This document shows positions 57,571 through 64,000 of a stretch of DNA of 64,000 bases, piece by piece; the first letter of the stretch is position 1; each line of letters opens with the position of its first letter. The stretch spans positions 186,001 through 250,000 of the forward strand of contig NZ_JAJAGO010000009.1 in the NCBI RefSeq assembly GCF_025165795.1. The letters are read 5' to 3'. The translations under genes and the position numbers were made by a program. The notes beneath the pieces were generated by a model that saw only the letters and a list, made by a program, of their open reading frames with translations, was not told the origin of the DNA and did no database searches. This stretch comes from Streptomyces gossypii. Lineage in GTDB: Bacteria > Actinomycetota > Actinomycetes > Streptomycetales > Streptomycetaceae.

Positions 57571-60500
57571 GCAGGACCCGTGGGCCGTGGGTGGCGAACT
57601 CGGTCGTGCACGACTCGGTGGTCATCGTCGACGGCGCCCGTGGTGACGTGAACATCAGCACGGGCGGGCGGTCCCTGTACCGGGTGGACGACTTTCCCCG
57701 CGCACCGTCCCCGCTGACCGTGGAGCAGGCCAGGGCGCAGCCCGCCGGGCTGCTCCAGGCCGGCCACCAACTGGTGCCTTTCACCGGACGGGCCGCCGAA
57801 CTGGAGCAGTTGGCGCAGTGGCGGGACGGTCCGGAGAGGCAGTCGGTGCTGCTCGTGCACGGGGTGGGCGGTCAGGGCAAGACCAGGCTCGCCGCCCGGT
57901 TCGCGGCCGCCAGTCGCCGCGAGGGCTGGCGGGTGCTTCAGGCGCGCTACATCGGCGACCCCGCTCCCGTACCGACAGAAGCGGCAGCAGGCACAGCGGC
58001 GGCCCCGGCAGCAGGCACAGCGCCGGATACGGCAGCCGACGGATCGCAGGGCAGGGCGGCGGGTGTCCTGATGGTGGTGGACTACGCGGAGCGCTGGCCG
58101 CACAACCATCTGACGGAGATGCTGACCGATGCCTGCAAGCAGGGCAGCCGCACCCGCGTGCTGCTGATCGCGCGCCCGTCCGGTGCGTGGTGGCACGTGC
58201 GGGCCCACGGTCTGGAGCGGCTCGGTCTCACCGCCTCCGCCCTGCCGCTGCCGCCATTGACGCGCGACCCGGACACCACAGTGGAGCAGCTCTTCACGGC
58301 TGCCCGGGACCGGTTCGCCCGAGCCCTGGACGCTCCCGGCAGCGGCGGAGTCGCCGTGCCACCGGCCGTCCTGGCGGGGGAGGGCGGCTTCCGCCAGGTC
58401 CTGGCGGTGCACATGGCTGCGCTCGCCGCCGTCGACCAGCACCGGCGGTCCGCCGGCCAGAGCGCCGCCCCGGCCCGGCTGGACACTCCGGCGGACATCT
58501 CCGCCTACCTGCTGAACCGTGAATGGGGTTACTGGCACCTGCTCCACGAAAACGAACGCATACCCACCAGCAAGGACTTCATGGCCCGCGCCGTCTACAC
58601 GGCCGCCCTCTGCGGCGCCCTTCCCTACCAGGAGGGACGGGCAGCTCTGGCCGCGATCGACCCGGACTCCCCCCAAGGCACCGACCAGCTGCTCATCGAC
58701 CACGCGGTCCTGTACCCGTCCGCCGACGCGCACGCCGGTACGGTCCTGGAACCGCTGTATCCCGACCTGCTCGCCGAGGATTTCCTTGCCCTGACCGCAC
58801 CCGGCCATGCTCTGGACCATCCGGTTGACCCATGGGCCGTAGAGGCACCCCGGCGTCTGCTCGACCCCTCCGCCACGGCCGCCGCGCAGGAAGGTCCGGT
58901 TCCCGTCTGGACCCGTCCGGCTCTGACCACCCTCATCGCCGCCGCCACCCGGTGGCCCCACCTGGCCAGGGGACAGCTCGCCTCGCTGCTCACCCGCCAC
59001 CCCGCACTGATGCGGCATGCGGGCGGTGCCGCACTGACCGCACTCGCCGAGGTGCCCGAGCTGCCCGTCAGCGTTCTCGACGCCGTCGAGTCCTGCCTGC
59101 CCGAGGGCAGGCACACCGAACTGGACTCCGGTGTCGCCGCCGTCACCGCGCGCCTCACCGAACACCACCTGGCGACCACGACCGATCCGGCTGAGCGGGC
59201 CACTCGCCTGCACACCTGCGCCGTACGCCACTGGTACGCGGGCATGTACGAACAGGGCCTGAAGACCGTTCAGCAGTTGGTGGAGCAGTGCCACCGGGTG
59301 GTGGAGGAGCATCTGGACGCCCGCGGGCACCGGGCGTCCAGTGCGTCGGATCTCGGTTTCCACGTGGTGGCGGTGGGGCCCGACGACTCTGTGGTCAACG
59401 TCGGGCGGCCGGTGCCCGCAGTCCATCAGGGCAATCTCGCGAGTGCGCTGTCACTCCTGAGCACTTATCTGACGGAGGCCGGGAGCGCCGACGAGGCGCT
59501 CGACGCCGCCGAGCATGCCTGGGTGATCTACCGCTGGATGGTGGACGCGGGCCGGAGTGCGTACGAGCCCGACCTGGCACGCACACTGATGGTTCTGGGC
59601 GCGCTGGAGGGAACTGCCGAGCGCCGGAGCGCGGTGGCCGACGCCAACGAGCAGGCGGTGGCGATCTACCGCCAGCTGGCGGCCCGGGAGCCGGCCGTCT
59701 ACGAACCCGAACTCGCCGTGGCGCTGTCGAACCTGGGTGCCCGCGAGGCGGAGAAGGGCCGTTACGAGGAGGCGCTGGCGGCCGACTTCGCCGCGGTCAA
59801 GATCCAGCGTGGCTGGGTGGAGACCGCACCGGAGGTCTACGAGCCCGATTTCGCGGTGTCGCTCTCGCACCTGGCCGCCGGCCTGTCGAGGATCGAGCAG
59901 TGGGGCGAGGCGCTGGCGACCCTGGAGCAGGCGGTGCAGATCTACCGTCGGCTGGCGGAGAGGAACCTGCTCGTCTTCGGGCCCGACCTCGCCGCCTCGC
60001 TGTCGAGGGTGTCGATTCACCTGTTGCGGGCGGGAAGGCGGCAGGAATCCCTGGCGGCAGGCAGGGAGGAGGTGGACGTCCTGCGGCGCCTGGCCGAGAG
60101 GGAACCCGCCGCCCGCGAACCCGCGTTCGCGGACGCCCTGTCAGCCCTCACCGCCCGCCTCTGGGACCAGGGTGGCGCGCCGGAGGCGGTGGCCGTGGCC
60201 CGGGAGGCGGTGCGGGTCTGGCAAGGGCTGACGGCGGGAGACCGCGCCGCACACGAGCCCCGCCTCGCGGGGGCGTTGTCGGATCTGGGCATCTGCCTGT
60301 CCCGGACGCAGCGGACCGAGGCGTTGGCGGTCACCGAGCAGGCGGCCGGGATCTTCCGGAAGCTCGCGAAGGAGGACCCGGGGATCCATGAGTCCGGGTT
60401 GGCACAGTGCCTGCTGAATCTGAGCGAACGACTGTGGGCGAGGGGGCGTACGCAGGAGGCGGTGACGGCCGCCGAGGCGGCCGTGGACATCTACCGCCGG

Positions 60501-60638
60501 CTGGAGCAGTACGACCCGGCCGCCTTCGGCGCCGAACTGGCGGAGGCGGTCGAGCTCTGCGCCGGCATGCTCACCGGCCTCGGCCGTGCCGAGGAGGCGG
60601 CGGCGGTCCGGCGGCAGGGCGGTGACGCGGGCCAGTGA
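57567..60638 (+). CDS. STAND-type NTPase with TPR repeats
   Basis: 1023 aa, GTG start inside the stop of the previous gene. A short N-terminal module (WVANSVVHDSVVIVDGARGD, VNIS) is followed by FTGRAAELEQLAQW and the P-loop GVGGQGKTRLAA (Walker A 99-106). The Walker B is VLMVVDYAE (167-175), and an Arg appears in LLIARPSG as sensor. From about 640 to the C-terminus there are repeated helical units of TPR type (ALDAAEHAWVIYR; ALATLEQAVQIYRRLAER; AVTAAEAAVDIYRRLEQYDP). STAND NTPases are switch proteins that oligomerise on sensing a ligand; in bacteria many act in antiphage defence or signalling. The target and effector here are not known. Confidence 0.85.
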   Translation: MSRTRGPWVANSVVHDSVVIVDGARGDVNISTGGRSLYRVDDFPRAPSPLTVEQARAQPAGLLQAGHQLVPFTGRAAELEQLAQWRDGPERQSVLLVHGVGGQGKTRLAARFAAASRREGWRVLQARYIGDPAPVPTEAAAGTAAAPAAGTAPDTAADGSQGRAAGVLMVVDYAERWPHNHLTEMLTDACKQGSRTRVLLIARPSGAWWHVRAHGLERLGLTASALPLPPLTRDPDTTVEQLFTAARDRFARALDAPGSGGVAVPPAVLAGEGGFRQVLAVHMAALAAVDQHRRSAGQSAAPARLDTPADISAYLLNREWGYWHLLHENERIPTSKDFMARAVYTAALCGALPYQEGRAALAAIDPDSPQGTDQLLIDHAVLYPSADAHAGTVLEPLYPDLLAEDFLALTAPGHALDHPVDPWAVEAPRRLLDPSATAAAQEGPVPVWTRPALTTLIAAATRWPHLARGQLASLLTRHPALMRHAGGAALTALAEVPELPVSVLDAVESCLPEGRHTELDSGVAAVTARLTEHHLATTTDPAERATRLHTCAVRHWYAGMYEQGLKTVQQLVEQCHRVVEEHLDARGHRASSASDLGFHVVAVGPDDSVVNVGRPVPAVHQGNLASALSLLSTYLTEAGSADEALDAAEHAWVIYRWMVDAGRSAYEPDLARTLMVLGALEGTAERRSAVADANEQAVAIYRQLAAREPAVYEPELAVALSNLGAREAEKGRYEEALAADFAAVKIQRGWVETAPEVYEPDFAVSLSHLAAGLSRIEQWGEALATLEQAVQIYRRLAERNLLVFGPDLAASLSRVSIHLLRAGRRQESLAAGREEVDVLRRLAEREPAAREPAFADALSALTARLWDQGGAPEAVAVAREAVRVWQGLTAGDRAAHEPRLAGALSDLGICLSRTQRTEALAVTEQAAGIFRKLAKEDPGIHESGLAQCLLNLSERLWARGRTQEAVTAAEAAVDIYRRLEQYDPAAFGAELAEAVELCAGMLTGLGRAEEAAAVRRQGGDAGQ

Positions 60639-60666
60639 GAGCCGGGGCGGTCACCGCCGCCGGGTG

Positions 60667-61041
60667 TCAGAACATCGTGTTGTCGTTCGCCGACGTCTCC
60701 GGGATGGGCTGCTGGACGTCCCAGTGCTCGACGAGCTTGCCGGCCTCGTCGAGGCGGAAGATGTCCACGACTGCCATGCCCCGGTCGTCGTCCGCGATCG
60801 TCATCAGGCTGTGCATGACCACGGTGTCGCCCTCGGCGACGAGGCGTTTGATGTCGAACTTCAGGTGCGGGAAGCGGCTGACGAAGCCCACGAACGAGTC
60901 GGGGCCGTCCACCGCCCTCGGGTTGTGATTGATGTAGGTGGCGCCGATGTACTTGGCGACGGCATCGGCGGGCTGCCTGTCGACGAAGGCAAGTCGGACG
61001 AAGGCTCGAACGGTCTGCTTGTTCCGCTCCGGGTCGCTCAT
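60667..61041 (-). CDS. SnoaL-like (NTF2-fold) protein
   Basis: 124 aa, ATG start. NKQTVRAFVRLAFVDRQPAD, then YINHNPRAVDGPDSFVGFVS, and MAVVDIFRLDEAGKLVEHWD, the typical SnoaL-like pattern of predicted epoxide-hydrolase/cyclase-like folds, here of the stand-alone type found widely in bacteria. Conserved His in HNP and EHWD. Substrate unknown. Convergent with the STAND gene. Confidence 0.88.
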   Translation of the reverse strand: MSDPERNKQTVRAFVRLAFVDRQPADAVAKYIGATYINHNPRAVDGPDSFVGFVSRFPHLKFDIKRLVAEGDTVVMHSLMTIADDDRGMAVVDIFRLDEAGKLVEHWDVQQPIPETSANDNTMF

Positions 61042-61173
61042 GACGATCTCACCAACCAGTCTGAGGGTCAGGAAAGAAGAAGAAGTTCGCCCCCCGTGGC
61101 GCTACCGTCCGATCATCGCGCGTCCTGGGCGGGAGGGGAGGCGGCGGCCATGTCAGAGCTGTGGCCCAGGACG

Positions 61174-64000
61174 TCAACTCTTCGCCGGCGGCCCGCCCGG
61201 TCCGCCCGGTGCGCCCGGTGCGCCGCGCAGCCAGGAGCTGAGCTGGGTGCGGGAGCGGACGCCGAGCTTGCGGTAGATGCGGGTGAGGGACGCCTCGATC
61301 GTCTTCACGCTCAGGAACATCCGTGTCGCCACCTCCTGATTGGTGGCACCCTCACCGACCAGCACCGCGATGCGCTCCTCGCTGTCCGTCAGGGGGGAGG
61401 GCGTCTGCAACACGCGGCCGTTTCCGCCCGCGCCGGTCTCCGCGCCGCCTCTGCCCGTACCGCCCCCGGCGTCGACGGCGTCCAGGCTGCGGCCCGCCTG
61501 CTCCGCCCAGGGCCGGGCGCCGCAGCGGGTGAAGAGGGCGAGCGCCTCGTCCACCGCCGCACGGGCCGCCGAGTGCCGTCGGCGGCGGCGCTCGATGCGG
61601 GCCTGCTCCAGCAGGCAGTGGCCGGTCTCCAGGGGCTGGCCGAGGCTGGTGAAGCGTTTCGCCGCCCCGCGCAGCAGCCCCAGCGCCGCCTCCGGTTCGC
61701 CGTGCGCGACCCGGACGGCCGCCTCGGCGCGGTCGAGTTGGCCGGTGACCGCGCCGCCGTCGGCACCGCGCCCGAGGGCGGCGCGGGCCGCGCGGACGAC
61801 CTCCTGCGCCTGGTCCGGTTCGCCGAGTGCGGCCAGCCCGGAGGCGAGGTCACCGTGCCAGCGCAGCACCTGCGGTGAGCGCAGCCCCTGCGACCGGTCC
61901 AGCTGCTGGATCCTGCGCAGCATCGCCACGGCTCCGCGGAGGTCTCCGGTGCGCAGCCGGGCCACGCCCAGCACATGCAGGTGGCGGCAGCGGAAGATGG
62001 CGTCGCGCTCCTGTTCGGAGGCGCGCAGGCCGTGTTCCGCGTAGCCGGTCGCGCGGGCGAGGCTGCCGCCCGCCAGCTCGGCGACGGCGGCGTTGTACCA
62101 GCCCGGTCCCGGACTGAGCGACGCCTCCTCGGCGATGCGGACTGCCCGGTCCGCGAAGTCCAGTGCCTCCTGGCAGCGGCCCATCCGCACGGAGACCTCC
62201 GAGAGGCCGCGCAGCACATGGACGACCTCCTCGCCGGAGCCGCGTTCCACCATGGCGAGCATGCGTAAGAGCGACTTGCGGGCGTCTTCGAGCCGGTCGT
62301 CGAAGACCGCGAAGCGGGAGGCGAAGAAGCGGGGCGCCATGTGCAGCCAGCCGCGCAGCGGCGGTTGGGGCAGGCGCAGGGCCTGCTCCAGGTGGGTGTC
62401 GTAGTCGGTGTGGCCCATGATCCGGGAGGTCATCGCCCGGTTGCCGAGTGCCATCGCCTCGGTGGCGGTGTCGCCGACGGTACGGGCGTGCGCGAGGGCG
62501 CGTTCCGACTCGCGCGCGCTGCGCTCGGGCTGTCCGTCGACGAGGGCGGCCCAGGCGAGCCGGAGCCGTACCAGGGCCATCAGGGCGGGGTCGCCCTCGG
62601 CGTCCAGCAGCGCGGCGGCCAGGATCTCGTCCATCTCGCCGAGGCCCTGTCCGGACAGGTCGATCAGCGCGATGCGGACCCGTACGCGCTGGGATCTGGG
62701 CGAGTCGGCGGCGAGTACGGCGTCGGCGGCCCTGTGTACGAGTTCGGGCAGCGAGGCGGAGGCGCCCGCCTCGGCGGCGGCGACCAGCCATTCGAGGCGC
62801 TGCGCGTCGAGTTCGCACGGGGTGCGGTCGGCCGCCAGCAGGTACAGCTCGGCGGCCATCCTGTGCGAACCCTGCCGGGAGGCGGCCTCGGCGGCGGTCA
62901 CCAGGGAGCGGGCGACCTCGGCGTCCGGCCCGGCTTGGGCCAGCGCCCGGTGGCGCACCCGGCCCGCGGCGTCCGGGACGACGGTGGCGAGGGCGGTGTG
63001 CACCTCGGCGCGGTGGGCGGGGTCGGCGTACTCGGCCAGTACGGTGCCGACGGCGGGCGGGGTGAAGCGCAGATCGCCGCCTTCGGTGACGAGCAGGCCG
63101 GCGGCTGCGGCGAGCCGGATGTCGTGTGCGGCGTCCGCGCGGCCCGCGCGCAGCAGCAGGGAGACGGTGGGGCGGGTGGCGAACGCGGCCATCAGCAGCG
63201 TCTCGCGGGTCTCGGCGGGGAGGGTGTCCAGCCGTTCGCTGATGAGGGCGTGCACGCGCTGGGGGAGCGGTGCGGGGCGCCAGTGGCGGGGGATGCGGTC
63301 GGTGAAGGCGCCGCCCAGGGCGAGGGCGAGGTAGGGGTTGCCGCCCGAGTCCGCGTGCAGCTTGGTGGCGACCCGGGCGGGGAGGCCGTACTGCTCGAAC
63401 AGTTCGGCCAGCACGTGCGGGGCCAGCGGGGGCACGGCGAGCTGGACGGCGGTCGGGGTCGGTGACCAGGGCGGCGCTCCGCCGGGACCGGCGCTGCCGG
63501 GGCCGGGGCCGGAGCCGCCGGGGGTCGCGTCCGGCCAGCGGCCCGCCACCACGACCCGTACGCCGCGGCCGGTCAGCCGCCGGCCGGCGTAGCGGACGGC
63601 CTCGACGGTGGCGGTGTCCAGCCACTGGGCGTCGTCGATCAGCACCAGCACGGTGTCTGTCGTCGCGCAACGGCCGAGCAGTTCGCGCCAGGCCAGTTGG
63701 CACACGGCCGTCGCCTCTCCGGGCGCGGTGGCCGCCCGGCGGTCGCGCAGCAGGATGCCGTGGAGCGCGGAGCGGTGGGGTTCGGGGAGCCCGGCGAGCC
63801 GGGACGGGGGGATCTGGTCGAGCAGGTCGGCCAGCACGGCGTACGGGATCCAGCGCTCGGTCTCCGCTCCCGCCGCCCGCAGGACCAGCTCGCCGCGGGC
63901 CGCCGCCGTCGCGCCGACCGTCTCCATCAGGGCGGTCTTGCCGATGCCGCTCGGTCCGGTCAGTACGGCGCTGCCGTTCGCGGCGAGCCGTGCTTCGAGG
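61174..64000 (-). CDS. LuxR-family regulator of LAL type (5' end outside window)
   Basis: The frame is open to the window edge, so the N-terminus is missing; at least 940 aa remain. Walker A GPSGIGKTAL lies at about 63930-63960 and a Walker B-like VLVLIDDAQWLDTAT about 100 residues on. A long helical/TPR-like middle follows, then a C-terminal LuxR helix-turn-helix (LTDSEERIAVLVGEGATNQE, VATRMFLSVKTIEASLTRIY, RKLGVRSR). LAL proteins often control secondary-metabolite clusters or sugar uptake in Streptomyces. The target may lie outside the window. Confidence 0.93.
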   Translation of the reverse strand, partial: LEARLAANGSAVLTGPSGIGKTALMETVGATAAARGELVLRAAGAETERWIPYAVLADLLDQIPPSRLAGLPEPHRSALHGILLRDRRAATAPGEATAVCQLAWRELLGRCATTDTVLVLIDDAQWLDTATVEAVRYAGRRLTGRGVRVVVAGRWPDATPGGSGPGPGSAGPGGAPPWSPTPTAVQLAVPPLAPHVLAELFEQYGLPARVATKLHADSGGNPYLALALGGAFTDRIPRHWRPAPLPQRVHALISERLDTLPAETRETLLMAAFATRPTVSLLLRAGRADAAHDIRLAAAAGLLVTEGGDLRFTPPAVGTVLAEYADPAHRAEVHTALATVVPDAAGRVRHRALAQAGPDAEVARSLVTAAEAASRQGSHRMAAELYLLAADRTPCELDAQRLEWLVAAAEAGASASLPELVHRAADAVLAADSPRSQRVRVRIALIDLSGQGLGEMDEILAAALLDAEGDPALMALVRLRLAWAALVDGQPERSARESERALAHARTVGDTATEAMALGNRAMTSRIMGHTDYDTHLEQALRLPQPPLRGWLHMAPRFFASRFAVFDDRLEDARKSLLRMLAMVERGSGEEVVHVLRGLSEVSVRMGRCQEALDFADRAVRIAEEASLSPGPGWYNAAVAELAGGSLARATGYAEHGLRASEQERDAIFRCRHLHVLGVARLRTGDLRGAVAMLRRIQQLDRSQGLRSPQVLRWHGDLASGLAALGEPDQAQEVVRAARAALGRGADGGAVTGQLDRAEAAVRVAHGEPEAALGLLRGAAKRFTSLGQPLETGHCLLEQARIERRRRRHSAARAAVDEALALFTRCGARPWAEQAGRSLDAVDAGGGTGRGGAETGAGGNGRVLQTPSPLTDSEERIAVLVGEGATNQEVATRMFLSVKTIEASLTRIYRKLGVRSRTQLSSWLRGAPGAPGGPGGPPAKS

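Overview
The window is high-GC actinobacterial DNA, almost certainly from a Streptomyces chromosome. Evidence: GTG and TTG starts are frequent, the gene order nusG-rplK-rplA-lipoprotein-rplJ-rplL-rpoB-rpoC ... rpsL-rpsG-fusA-tuf ... rpsJ to rplQ-truA is the Streptomyces order, protein lengths match S. coelicolor (RpoB 1161 aa, RpoA 340 aa, SecY 437 aa), and the accessory part is full of Streptomyces-type pairs (XRE-DUF5753/DUF397, wHTH plus HATPase).

Layout. 1-18.5 kb is core: end of nusG, L11/L1, a lipoprotein, the L10-L7/L12 operon with its RNA leader, rpoB-rpoC, a DUF1707 membrane protein, then the str operon (rpsL, rpsG, fusA, tuf). 18.5-38.9 kb is the variable gap between tuf and rpsJ. 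It holds a small acidic protein, a YecD-like hydrolase, an NmtR-type metal sensor divergent from a P1B-4 metal ATPase, a wHTH/HATPase pair, and a WXG100-like plus Rhs polymorphic toxin operon. 39.2-57.1 kb is the S10-spc-alpha ribosomal supercluster, with secY, adk, map, infA, rpoA and truA. 57.1-64 kb carries a membrane protein/STAND-TPR NTPase pair, a SnoaL-like protein and the 3' part of a LuxR-type (LAL) regulator.

Main discovery candidate. A mobile element of about 7.7 kb (about 25516-33192) with a large serine integrase sits exactly at the junction between the conserved Rhs core (ends DPLGLAPY, then stops 8 codons later) and an in-frame orphan Rhs toxin tip (begins YQDWGTKG) that is followed by a 4-bp-overlapping immunity gene. 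Joining the two ends at a shared TA restores one open reading frame, so the element looks like an intervening sequence that disarms, and on excision could re-arm, a contact-dependent toxin. The element has no portal, capsid, conjugation or replication gene that I can see. It carries a lone terminase-small-subunit-like gene, a Nudix hydrolase, a chain of five coupled small genes joined by GTGA overlaps, and a XRE/DUF397 regulator pair. A phage-satellite-like or decayed integrative element is the best fit.

Other points: the RpoB rifampicin cluster has N, not S, at residue 442 (E. coli 531); a nearly identical hairpin lies in the rpsL and rpsJ leaders; three 27-bp dyad repeats precede secY. No tRNA, rRNA or CRISPR array was seen.
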